Below are positions 35,348-43,218 of a DNA stretch of 64,000 bases, one piece after another. This stretch comes from an uncultured Bacteroides sp. (lineage in GTDB: Bacteria > Bacteroidota > Bacteroidia > Bacteroidales > Bacteroidaceae), in NCBI GenBank assembly GCA_900551445.1, contig URWA01000008.1, positions 1-64,000 of the forward strand. Direction: 5' to 3'. The notes beneath the pieces are model-generated. The model was not told where the DNA came from, ran no database searches, and worked only from the letters and a program-made list of their open reading frames with translations. The position numbers and the translations under genes were made by a program. The first letter of the stretch is position 1. Every line of letters starts with the position of its first letter.

Positions 35348-36421
35348 ATGCAAATACCACAATCGCAAATACTTACTACCCGATGCCTTAACAGGGTATT
35401 TGATAGCACCTCGGCCACCTATAAGTTCTTCTGGTTCTTGTCTATCTTGCAGATACATGCCCGCACGGAAAATTTGCATATAAACGTATGGAACATTATG
35501 GTCCGCATGGTGGCCAATGCCTGGTATCCGATACACTATTTCCGGCTGTCATTCGGGAAAAACGATTCGTTGTTTGAGATTGTCACCGAGTTGCAGAAAG
35601 AAACGCAGATACCGATTGATGCAAGTTGTGAGGAGGTAATCGGGCAGCTTCAGGAGAAACTGGAGAATAAATCGGTAAAAAGTAAACTGCGGAGACTGAC
35701 AGTGTATGTGCCATATTGTTTCCTGTATCCTTGGATAAATGCGGCCAATAACAATCGGGAAATCATGTGGCGTTCGCAGAATCTGGAGAATGGATGCCTT
35801 TATTCTATCCATAAGGAGAAAACGGATTTTTATATCGAACTTAATCCGATATGGGATGAGTACCTGCATACTCATTATCGGATTCTGATGGATTTCACTT
35901 ATTGGAACCTGACACAGTTCTTGCAAGTGAGAAATCCGAATGTTCCTGCCATCTCCAGTAAGTTAATCCGACCGGAAAGCAGGAGCTCGTTGGCAAATCC
36001 GCATCGTTATTGGAATAAGGTGATACAGCTTGGGGGACCTGTACGCTGTATTTATACGGGACATGAGTTGCATGCTTCCGACTATGAACTGGACCATTTC
36101 ATTCCCTGGAGTTTTGTTTCTCATGACTTGCTGTGGAATCTGATACCTGCTGATGGAAGTATCAACTCTTCCAAAAGCAATTATTTGCCGGATTTGGATA
36201 TTTACTTACCGAAATTGGCTAAATTGCAGCATCATTCCTTGAAAATCTCGATACAGGCAGGGTATCAGCCTGCAATTTTGGAAGACTTCCTGTCTTTGGG
36301 ATATACCCCGAAGGAGTTCGTCAACATGAATGAGGAAGAGTTTTTAGAGGTGTATAGACGTACGTTCGGACCTATGCACCAGATTGCCCAGAACATGGGC
36401 TTTGAAACCTGGAAATACTAA
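35348..36421 (+). CDS. HNH endonuclease
   Basis: 357 residues. The C-terminal third contains CIYTGHELHASDYELDHFIPW (about 232-253), then LLWNLIPADGSINSSKSNYLP: the D-H pair, the N and the downstream N..K of an HNH beta-beta-alpha metal fold. One Cys is present but no complete zinc knuckle. The N-terminal ~200 residues are a helical domain without a recognised family. It is a likely DNA nuclease. Its stop is 4 bp before the ATG of the methyltransferase-HIT gene, so the two are co-translated. It probably forms a module with that gene and perhaps with the DUF3427 helicase. Confidence 0.87.
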   Translation: MQIPQSQILTTRCLNRVFDSTSATYKFFWFLSILQIHARTENLHINVWNIMVRMVANAWYPIHYFRLSFGKNDSLFEIVTELQKETQIPIDASCEEVIGQLQEKLENKSVKSKLRRLTVYVPYCFLYPWINAANNNREIMWRSQNLENGCLYSIHKEKTDFYIELNPIWDEYLHTHYRILMDFTYWNLTQFLQVRNPNVPAISSKLIRPESRSSLANPHRYWNKVIQLGGPVRCIYTGHELHASDYELDHFIPWSFVSHDLLWNLIPADGSINSSKSNYLPDLDIYLPKLAKLQHHSLKISIQAGYQPAILEDFLSLGYTPKEFVNMNEEEFLEVYRRTFGPMHQIAQNMGFETWKY

Positions 36422-36425
36422 TATT

Positions 36426-37520
36426 ATGGAACCTGAAAAAATAAACCATCCTTACCTGACTGCCATCAAGCGCACCAGTCTTTCTGCGCCCACCCGTTAT
36501 TTACTTCAGCACAGTCTGCTGAAGGGACGTATTTTGGATTTTGGTTGCGGGTATGGATTTGACACAGACGAATTGAAACGACAAGGGTATGACATTGTGG
36601 GGTATGACTATTATTACCGGCCTGAATATCCGGAAGGAAAGTTCGACACCATCTTGTGCAACTATGTGCTGAACGTGTTGGAACCCTACGCGCAGGCCGA
36701 AGTAATGATGAACGTGACCAATCTTCTTTCTCCCACAGGAACGGCCTTTTTTGCCGTGCGTCGTGACCTGACGGAAGAAGGATTCAGGTTGCATGCCATC
36801 TATCGCCAGTACACCTATCAATGCAATGTGCGTTTGCCTTTCCTGAGTCTGGAACGGAACACGAGCTATGAGCTTTACGAGTATCATCATTTCAACAAGT
36901 TGCCCCGGAAGGAAGGGGAGACCTGTCCTTTCTGTCGGTTGTCTCGCAAGGTGGAAATTATCTGTGAGACGGCCACTTGTGTAGCGTTCTACGATGGCTA
37001 TCCGGTGTCGCCCGGGCATGCGTTGATCATTCCCAAGCGGCATGTGGCATCTTATTTTGACTTGACCCATCACGAGCGGGAGGCCATGAACGTGGTGCTT
37101 CAGTATGTGAAGCAGAAGGTGGATGAACGGTATCATCCGGACGGATATAATATCGGCATCAATGTGAACGAGGCAGCCGGGCAGTCGGTCTTTCACGTAC
37201 ACATGCACCTGATTCCTCGCTACAAGGGGGATGTGCCCAATCCGAAAGGCGGGGTGAGGGGTGTCATTCCGTCCAAGCAGAGTTACAATGCGAAGGAAAC
37301 CCAATCTTCGCCCGTGCAGTCGGAGAAGAAGAAGGCTTATACGGTTGAGGAGAAGAGGAATGAGCATGGAAACGCTTATATTCCGTGGGAGGAAGAGGCC
37401 GACAAGTTGCTTTGCCGGTTGTATGATGAAGGGAATAGCATAAGTGCGCTTGCCGAGATGTTTGAACGTACCCAGGGAGCTATCCGCAGCCGCTTGAAGA
37501 AACTGGGGAAAATTAATTGA
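36426..37520 (+). CDS. Three-domain protein: SAM methyltransferase-HIT hydrolase-SANT/Myb-like
   Basis: 364 residues from the ATG at 36426. Residues about 15-150 are a small Rossmann methyltransferase (motif I ILDFGCGYGFD near 35; post-I VGYDYY; FDTILCNYVLNVL). Residues 160-285 are a HIT domain with a CPFC zinc pair near 166, GHALIIPKRHV, and the catalytic triad loop HVHMHLIPRY near 257. The C-terminal ~45 residues (YIPWEEEADKLLCRLYDEGNSISALAEMFERTQGAIRSRLKKLG) form a SANT/Myb-like helix-turn-helix. HIT proteins hydrolyse nucleoside phosphoramidates or dinucleotides; the methyltransferase substrate is unknown. The combination beside an HNH nuclease suggests nucleotide or DNA-modification chemistry in defence. 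No frameshift is seen. Confidence 0.9.
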   Translation: MEPEKINHPYLTAIKRTSLSAPTRYLLQHSLLKGRILDFGCGYGFDTDELKRQGYDIVGYDYYYRPEYPEGKFDTILCNYVLNVLEPYAQAEVMMNVTNLLSPTGTAFFAVRRDLTEEGFRLHAIYRQYTYQCNVRLPFLSLERNTSYELYEYHHFNKLPRKEGETCPFCRLSRKVEIICETATCVAFYDGYPVSPGHALIIPKRHVASYFDLTHHEREAMNVVLQYVKQKVDERYHPDGYNIGINVNEAAGQSVFHVHMHLIPRYKGDVPNPKGGVRGVIPSKQSYNAKETQSSPVQSEKKKAYTVEEKRNEHGNAYIPWEEEADKLLCRLYDEGNSISALAEMFERTQGAIRSRLKKLGKIN

Positions 37521-37721
37521 AAAGCTATCGAGGTTATACTTGTAATCCTGCTATTTTTATTTTGCCATGGTACCATCAATTTTTTAGCTATTTATGTAAA
37601 TGTAGAATAATTTTACGATTATTGTTGTCCGTCAAAATGTTTGGTTATGTAATGATAATCAACTTTTTAAAGAATGCTTCACGACTAATATTATTGAATA
37701 CTAAATATAAAAACCGAAGCT

Positions 37722-38297
37722 ATGAGAATTAAAGTTTTATCATTTATTTGTGGTGCCTTGTTGGCTGTTACTGCAGCTGCTCAGCCCCATTTGTCATTTA
37801 AAGGCATTCCCATTACTGGAAGCATGACTTCTTTTTGTCAGCAGTTAAAAACTAAAGGCTTTACTCAGGTTAGTTCTGATAATAATATTACGACCTTTGT
37901 CGGTGATTTTACGGGTCGGCAGGCTTATGTAGGCGTTGGCGCTGCAGATGATGGAAAGACTGTTCATTCTGTTGTGGTGTTGTTTGACCCAAGTGAGGAG
38001 TGGAATACTCTTGTTAGCACATACGATTATTATAAAGATATTTATTCTCGAAAATATGGAAGTCCATCGACCAGTATAGAAAAGAATCCTAGTCATGATA
38101 ATAGCAATATCTCAATGATGTACGAACTTTGGCAGGGGAGAGTGGTTTATGGTAGTACTTGGGATGTAGAAGGAGGTTCAATTGAAATATCTATTGAGAA
38201 GTCTTCAGGAGGAATCAATGAAGGTCTTGTGATTATAAGATATCGTGATTCTCAAAATATTGAAACGAAGATCCAAAAGGATATGGAGGATATTTAA
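37722..38297 (+). CDS. Secreted protein of unknown function
   Basis: 191 residues with a clear signal peptide (MRIKVLSFICGALLAVTAAAQ). The mature part begins HLSFKGIPITGSMTSFCQQLKTKGF, a phrase common in Bacteroidetes periplasmic proteins of about this length. It then shows alternating strands and YYKDIYSRKYG. No catalytic motif is seen. It stands alone after a 200-bp non-coding gap, with moderate-to-low GC. The family and function are not recognised. Confidence 0.75.
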   Translation: MRIKVLSFICGALLAVTAAAQPHLSFKGIPITGSMTSFCQQLKTKGFTQVSSDNNITTFVGDFTGRQAYVGVGAADDGKTVHSVVVLFDPSEEWNTLVSTYDYYKDIYSRKYGSPSTSIEKNPSHDNSNISMMYELWQGRVVYGSTWDVEGGSIEISIEKSSGGINEGLVIIRYRDSQNIETKIQKDMEDI

Positions 38298-38317
38298 GAT
38301 GGAAAAAAATCAATTAA

Positions 38318-38576
38318 AAAGAGATTTTTGTTATAACTTTACCTATCGAAAACAGAATTACTATAACTGGAAAATGGATTTATGCAGGAAACGTTGGTGC
38401 TGAAGAAAGGAAGGCGCCTGCGATAAAGACGCTGGGGGGCAACGCAACTGAATGTGCGGACCCGAAGGAGGTGGTGGTTTCACCGGCTACACACAATGTG
38501 GGCCGTCACTGCATCTATACAGGCGGTCAGTATGACAGCTTCCTTTATGTGCCGGAAATCCCGGCAAAGAAGTGAC
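38318..38576 (+). pseudogene. Remnant of a protein-coding gene (no start codon)
   Basis: One open frame runs from after a TAA (38315-38317) to TGA at 38574-38576 and has no ATG. The readable tail includes WIYAGNVGAEERKAPAIK, VVVSPATHNVGRHCIYTGG and YDSFLYVPEIPAKK. Codon composition changes from AT-rich to GC-rich near 38380, which suggests a C-terminal gene fragment joined to unrelated DNA. The origin is not recognised, and a chance open frame cannot be excluded. Confidence 0.4.
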
Positions 38577-38596
38577 CGGCGGGTTGCTATTAATAG

Positions 38597-38637
38597 AAGT
38601 GGCAGGAAGGTGGAGAAACGCACTTTCCTGCCATTTT
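38597..38637 (+). terminator. Rho-independent terminator after the gene remnant
   Basis: AAGTGGCAGGAAGGTG (38597-38612) pairs with CACTTTCCTGCCATTTT (38621-38637) apart from two G-T type mismatches, with an 8-nt loop and trailing T-run. It fits the end of the remnant gene at 38576. Confidence 0.75.
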
Positions 38638-38645
38638 GAAAAAAA

Positions 38646-38710
38646 TCTTCCAGCGAATGGAAAAGCCAGCCCAATCTGTCAGAAACCAGGGAGACAAGAC
38701 AAGTTCAGGA
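38646..38710 (+). repeat. Duplicate of the Fic-gene linker segment
   Basis: About 65 bp closely match 40689-40753 inside the Fic gene, including the stretch CAATCTGTCAGAAACCAGGG and the start of the AGGACAAG repeats. In this copy the frame is not continued. It is likely a leftover of a second Fic-type gene or of a recombination event upstream of the DUF6236-like gene. The remaining DNA to 38872 shows no gene. Confidence 0.75.
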
Positions 38711-38872
38711 GTAAAGAAAAAGTAATCTTTTCGTAGGTCATCTTGTAAGATGAAAATCATTTGTGCAGCGGCTATCATCCGTATGGATATTTTGGTTATA
38801 TAGTTGAAGAAGAAAAAAGGGTTTGGGTATTTGCGTTTAATTCTCTAAATTCGCATAAATAGATTCTGAACC

Positions 38873-39817
38873 ATGAACATTTTGTATTACCCTGAAATTA
38901 ATATACCAAGAACGGAATGGGCAGTTCGCGCTTTTTTGTATTATGATGAGGTGGCAGCGATTGTTCCATATAGATATAATATGGAGCCAGATCTTTATGA
39001 ATCTTTTATGCGGGAAGCAGTTGTAAATGAACTGGTTATACCTATTGATCCAATGATGAATTTACGATATCAGGATCAGGTGCAGAAGATTTTTGAGCAA
39101 TATGTTATTTTACATATGCAGAGTCTGGAACAAAGAAGAGGCTTTTTTCATCGGATGAAACATTTGAAAGCATTTAAACTTCATGAAGGTAAATTTGGTC
39201 ATTCCTTGTATCACTCTTTAGAGGAACTTGGCCTGGCAGAACAGGATAAGAATGGTTGGTACAATGTAGAGCCTCATACTGCCAATGATTTGATGTATTA
39301 TTTAGCTTCTGTATTGGCTAATACGATGGATTACAGATTATCTACAGACCGAATGTCGTATTCATTTTCAATTAGATACATTCATACCCCAGAATATGAA
39401 ATCCGTCATCAGAACAATCGGAGAAATTGCATTTTGAAAGAACTGATGCCAGCTCCTAGAAATTACGATCTTGGAAGGATCAAACATTTTAAGGAGACAC
39501 ATCGTGAACTTTTAAGGACATTCAGGAATCGTGTAGAAGAAATAGCTTTGGATGCCACAATCTCGCCTGAATCTGAACTTTTCTCTATAAAATTGGATCA
39601 GTTACGGCAAGAGAAAGAAGAAATTTCTGCAAGAATGAGGGAATCTCACTTGGGTGACATTATTTTTGGTAAAATTTGTGGAGTACTTTCCCCGATATGG
39701 GGGACATCCGCTTTATTGAATGCTATATATAATGCATGTCATGTAGAGCGTCCGGAGGTCAATTGTAGAGGAATGAAATACATTGTTCTCGCTGAAAGAA
39801 ACTTAATACGGAGATAA
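38873..39817 (+). CDS. DUF6236-like protein of the accessory region
   Basis: 314 residues, low GC, no signal peptide. The N-terminus (MNILYYPEINIPRTEWAVRAFLYYDEVAAIVPYRY) matches the start of DUF6236 proteins, which occur scattered in genomic islands. The middle is alpha-helical and the C-terminus (FGKICGVLSPIWGTSALLNAIYNA) is hydrophobic, possibly a weak membrane or packing helix. No enzyme motif is seen. It lies between a Fic-gene fragment and the intact Fic gene, so it may be cargo. Function unknown. Confidence 0.65.
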   Translation: MNILYYPEINIPRTEWAVRAFLYYDEVAAIVPYRYNMEPDLYESFMREAVVNELVIPIDPMMNLRYQDQVQKIFEQYVILHMQSLEQRRGFFHRMKHLKAFKLHEGKFGHSLYHSLEELGLAEQDKNGWYNVEPHTANDLMYYLASVLANTMDYRLSTDRMSYSFSIRYIHTPEYEIRHQNNRRNCILKELMPAPRNYDLGRIKHFKETHRELLRTFRNRVEEIALDATISPESELFSIKLDQLRQEKEEISARMRESHLGDIIFGKICGVLSPIWGTSALLNAIYNACHVERPEVNCRGMKYIVLAERNLIRR

Positions 39818-39882
39818 TGGTTCTATTTGAAATAAGAACGGGTGGATATTATGATAGAATAATATTTTTAGATTGAGAAACC

Positions 39883-41031
39883 ATGACTGATTTTGATGAA
39901 TATATAAGACAGAGTGAGCCGGACAGGCAGCAACGGGCGTATGCCTGGCAGACTGCCATCGGACTTCAGGCTGTAGATGGACTGAAACCTTCTGAATACC
40001 TGAAAGATATGGCGCGCAGACATATCGAAGGTGAAATGACCATCGATGAAGTGCGTGAACAGCTAAAGAGTTATTATCAGTCAAAGGTTAATCGTGAGCC
40101 GGATGACGAAGGAAAGCAGGAGGCCGACAAGGTTTCTGCGAATATTACGAAGATTCTGTCCACACGTACACTGGATTTTAGCACAAACGGATATATTTCA
40201 TTGCATCGAAGAATTTTTGAAGGAGTCTTGAAGTTTGCCGGGAAAATCCGGGAGTATGACATCATGAAAAAAGAATGGGTCTTGAATGGGGATTCTGTCA
40301 GTTATTTGAACTGGGAAGATTTACGAAGAGCCATAGACTATGACTTAGAGCAGGAACGTAATTTTAGTTATGCAGGACTTTCCGCGGATGAGATTGTGGC
40401 CCATATTGCACGGTTCGTTTCGGGCTTGTGGCAGATTCATGCGTTTGGAGAAGGGAACACACGTACGACGGCTGTTTTCACTATTTTATATTTACGTTCT
40501 ATTGGTTTTGAGGTGAGCAATAATCTGTTTGCCGATCATTCGTGGTATTTCCGTAATGCGTTGGTGAGGGCGAATTATAAGAATGCACAGAAAGGGATTG
40601 ATTACACACCTGTATATTTAGAACGCTTCTTCCGGAATCTGCTGTTGGGAGACCAATGGGACTTGCGTAATCGTTATCTTCACATTACTCCTTCCTGCGA
40701 ATGGAAGAACCAGCCCAATCTGTCAGAAACCAGGGAGACAGGACAAGCTCAGGACAAGTTCAGGACAAGTTCAGGACAAGCTCAGGACAAGGTGCATACG
40801 GATAATCCAGATATAGAGCGTCTGGTGGCAGTGATTGGGAAGGAACAGATGTCCGTAAAAATGATGATGGAGAAATTGCAGTTAAAGGGGAGGGATAATT
40901 TTCTCCGTTTGTATCTTTTTCCAGCTTTGGAAGAGGGTTTTGTCACTTTGCTGTATCCCGACAAGCCACGTCATCCCCGTCAGAAGTATCTTTTGACGGT
41001 AAAGGGACTTGCTTTGCTTTCGGAGTTGTAA
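39883..41031 (+). CDS. Fic family protein with atypical active-site motif
   Basis: 382 residues. The Fic motif near 185 reads HAFGEGNTRTTA. Compared with the canonical HxFx(D/E)GNGRxxR it keeps His, Phe, Glu-Gly-Asn and the first Arg, has Thr for the second Gly, and has Ala where the last Arg normally contacts ATP. An N-terminal helix (GEMTIDEVREQLKSYY, about 50-66) resembles the VbhA-type inhibitory antitoxin helix. A linker at about 286-303 (GQAQDKFRTSSGQAQDK) is encoded by 11-bp tandem repeats. A winged-helix-like C-terminus (about 310-382) follows. Fic proteins usually AMPylate target proteins; activity here is uncertain. Confidence 0.9.
   Translation: MTDFDEYIRQSEPDRQQRAYAWQTAIGLQAVDGLKPSEYLKDMARRHIEGEMTIDEVREQLKSYYQSKVNREPDDEGKQEADKVSANITKILSTRTLDFSTNGYISLHRRIFEGVLKFAGKIREYDIMKKEWVLNGDSVSYLNWEDLRRAIDYDLEQERNFSYAGLSADEIVAHIARFVSGLWQIHAFGEGNTRTTAVFTILYLRSIGFEVSNNLFADHSWYFRNALVRANYKNAQKGIDYTPVYLERFFRNLLLGDQWDLRNRYLHITPSCEWKNQPNLSETRETGQAQDKFRTSSGQAQDKVHTDNPDIERLVAVIGKEQMSVKMMMEKLQLKGRDNFLRLYLFPALEEGFVTLLYPDKPRHPRQKYLLTVKGLALLSEL
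40740..40791 (+). repeat. 11-bp tandem repeats within the Fic gene
   Basis: The unit AGGACAAGYTC occurs four times (40740, 40751, 40762, 40773) plus a partial copy. Because 11 is not a multiple of 3, gain or loss of one copy would shift the frame and remove the C-terminal winged-helix region. Confidence 0.9.
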
Positions 41032-41075
41032 TTTTTATTCTGTGTAAATTTTGTCGTTTATTTTCCTATTAATCA

Positions 41076-42164
41076 TTACTCTGTTGGGATATTTGCCTGG
41101 TCGAGTGGGAAGTTCTTTTCCACCCACCGCCCAATATTCTCCCGGGCGACTTCCGGACGGATGGCCTCTTCAAGAGGCATGCCTTCGGGCGTGAGACTTT
41201 CCACGCGACTGAATCCGGCCTGGAGCAGCGGTTCGGCGTCGAGGGCTTGTCCGGCCACCAGCCAGATGGGGACGTGGTGGGCTTGTGCGCGGCGCATCAC
41301 CCGTTCCGGCAACTTGCCCATGAGGGTCTGACGGTCGGCACGGCCTTCACCGGTGAGGACCAGGTCGGTGTGGGTCAGGAGGATATCGAAATCGCAGAGG
41401 TCGAGCAGGAGGTCGGCACCCGATTGCGTGGTGGCCTGAAGGTATTGCAGAAAAGCGTATCCCAATCCCCCGGCGGCTCCGGCACCCGGCTGGGAGGAAG
41501 CATCTCTGCCCATGCGGCGGGCCGACTCTTCGGCAAACTGCCGGGCACGGCGGTCCAGTTCCTCCACCATCTCCGGTGTGGCTCCCTTCTGCGGGGCAAA
41601 CACGTGAGCCGCTCCCTCCGGTCCGTAGAGCGGGTTACGCACGTCGCTGGCCAGGATGAAGCGGCATCCGGAAAGTGCCCCGTGCAGTACCTCTTCTATC
41701 GTTCCGCCCGGTGCCAGACAGTTGGTCAGGCCCTGAAGCATCCCTCTTCCGGCATCGCTCGTGCCGCTTCCGCCCAGTCCGATGATAAAGCGTTGGCATC
41801 CGTGGCGTGCGGCGTGAGCCACAAGTTCACCCACGCCGTAGGTAGTGGCCACCAGCGGATTGCGCTCTTCGGCAGTCATCCGGGTCAGTCCGCAGGCTTG
41901 TGCGGTTTCGATGACGGCGGTTCCGTCGGGTGCGAGGCCGTAGCGGGCGGTGACGAGGCGCATCAGTGGGTCGTGTACTTCCACTTCCCGCATTTCTCCA
42001 TGCAGGGCGGCGATAAAGGCTTGCAGCATGCCTTCACCTCCGTCGGACATCGGGAGGGCACGTACTTCCGCACCGCGGGCGGTCAGGGCCTGCGAGAAAG
42101 CGGCTTCCACCTCTTCCGAAGAGAGGCAGCCTTTGAAAGAATCGAGGGCAAGTAAGATTCGCAT
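41076..42164 (-). CDS. glxK: Glycerate kinase
   Basis: 362 residues, cytoplasmic. It has the glycerate kinase family start MRILLALDSFKGCLSSEEV, the LPMSDGGEG loop, VIETAQACGL, and FIIGLGGSGTSDAGRGML, followed by GAAGGLGYAF. These match the GlxK/GarK family, which phosphorylates D-glycerate, usually giving 2-phosphoglycerate. It is the last gene of a leftward trio with the YqiA-like hydrolase (13 bp upstream) and the glutaredoxin. The trio appears to be a gene cluster by proximity rather than by a shared pathway. Confidence 0.95.
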   Translation of the reverse strand: MRILLALDSFKGCLSSEEVEAAFSQALTARGAEVRALPMSDGGEGMLQAFIAALHGEMREVEVHDPLMRLVTARYGLAPDGTAVIETAQACGLTRMTAEERNPLVATTYGVGELVAHAARHGCQRFIIGLGGSGTSDAGRGMLQGLTNCLAPGGTIEEVLHGALSGCRFILASDVRNPLYGPEGAAHVFAPQKGATPEMVEELDRRARQFAEESARRMGRDASSQPGAGAAGGLGYAFLQYLQATTQSGADLLLDLCDFDILLTHTDLVLTGEGRADRQTLMGKLPERVMRRAQAHHVPIWLVAGQALDAEPLLQAGFSRVESLTPEGMPLEEAIRPEVARENIGRWVEKNFPLDQANIPTE

Positions 42165-42177
42165 AGGTTTCTGTGAT

Positions 42178-42771
42178 TTATTTCTTCAATAGCTTTTCAA
42201 TGAGCGGCACATAATACGTCCGCACCTCTTCCGCTGTGGGCGTATGCTGTCCGGGAAAGTGGAAGGCATGCGTGTAGTGCGTGAGGAAGAGCGGTTCATA
42301 GTGTGCCAGATGGTCGTTCTCCCCGAAAAGGCCCCAGATGCGTTCGCGGCCCTCCGGCGTGCAATGGTCCCACTGGTGGCGCTGTACCTCGGCAAACTCG
42401 TCTATCAGGGCTTGGTCGATGACGAAATGCGCACGGCCGTCTGCCCGCGGGGATTTGTACTCGTGTGGACCGAGGCGTTCGGTCAGGAAACGGGTCATCT
42501 CGAAATACGGGTTGCCGAGCAGGGCCGGGAGACCGTTTTCGGAGGCTACGATTTGCGCCAGAAATGCCCCGTTGCTGTTGCCTACCAGCAGGTCGGGCTG
42601 CTCCTGCTCGCACAGCCGGCGGATAAAGGCGAGGGCCTCCTGCGGATGCAGCGGCAGGTCGGGTGTCAGGACGAGGGCCTTTCCGGCCATACATTCCTTC
42701 AACGTCTGGGCAGGAACGCAAGCCCCCGAGGCGAAGAACCCGTGCAGAAAAATGAGTTTCCGTGCTTCCAT
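42178..42771 (-). CDS. YqiA/UPF0227-type alpha/beta hydrolase
   Basis: 197 residues. It begins KLIFLHGFFASG (oxyanion HG), has the nucleophile elbow GNSNGAF (Ser in place of the usual GxSxG context), and ends with a His in HFPGQHTPTAEEV. Length and pattern match YqiA/YcfP esterases. Substrate unknown. The stop is 1 bp before the next upstream gene boundary, so it is co-transcribed with the glutaredoxin gene. Confidence 0.85.
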   Translation of the reverse strand: MEARKLIFLHGFFASGACVPAQTLKECMAGKALVLTPDLPLHPQEALAFIRRLCEQEQPDLLVGNSNGAFLAQIVASENGLPALLGNPYFEMTRFLTERLGPHEYKSPRADGRAHFVIDQALIDEFAEVQRHQWDHCTPEGRERIWGLFGENDHLAHYEPLFLTHYTHAFHFPGQHTPTAEEVRTYYVPLIEKLLKK

Positions 42772-42772
42772 C

Positions 42773-43072
42773 TCAACAACCGCTCCCGTCCAAGTTACAA
42801 GTGGCGCCTTCTTCCACCGGGCGTGAATGTAGGCCCGCGTCTTCCGGACGGAGGGTCACGGTGCCGTCTTCCAGCACGAAGCAGGGGATACCCGCCGCAC
42901 CGATGCGCTTGGCTTCGTCGAACACGGGCGAGTGGTCGCGGAGCTTGAGGAAAGCCTTGAGGTTCTTCACGTGCTGCCCGATGTCGATGATTTCGTATCG
43001 GTCGTTGTCTTTCACTTGTGCTTCCACGTAGGTACAGTCGGGACAGGTGTCCATTCCATAAATCTTGATCAT
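42773..43072 (-). CDS. Glutaredoxin-like thiol-disulfide protein
   Basis: 99 residues with the thioredoxin-fold start MIKIYGMDTCPDCTYVEAQ, active site Cys10-Pro-Asp-Cys13, and the cis-Pro loop AAGIPCFVLEDG. A C-terminal extension (SRPVEEGATCNLDGSGC) adds two cysteines. It probably reduces small disulfides or senses redox state. First gene of the leftward trio; a near-consensus promoter (TATCTTTA) lies about 40 bp upstream. Confidence 0.9.
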   Translation of the reverse strand: MIKIYGMDTCPDCTYVEAQVKDNDRYEIIDIGQHVKNLKAFLKLRDHSPVFDEAKRIGAAGIPCFVLEDGTVTLRPEDAGLHSRPVEEGATCNLDGSGC

Positions 43073-43182
43073 GATGATATCGTTTTTTAGGATGATTCAA
43101 TTCGTGGGGTAAAGATACGCATTTTCCCCGTTCCGGCGATGAAAAACTGCGGTGCAAGTGAATACCCGAAAGGGATAATCCG

Positions 43183-43190
43183 TATCTTTG
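43183..43190 (+). promoter_or_regulatory. -7 promoter box for the AEC transporter
   Basis: TATCTTTG, 29 bp before the ATG at 43219. Confidence 0.55.
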
Positions 43191-43218
43191 CGCGATTTTT
43201 TAAGGTAAGAAGAAGACA

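Noticed and set aside
33414..36421. Septu system (PtuA/PtuB) made of the ATPase and the HNH gene
   Set aside because: The HNH gene is not adjacent to the ATPase, has its own promoter and different base composition, and pairs with the HIT gene; the ATPase overlaps another gene.
40740..40791. Short direct repeats as a CRISPR or attachment site
   Set aside because: They are continuous 11-bp units inside the Fic coding frame with no integrase nearby.
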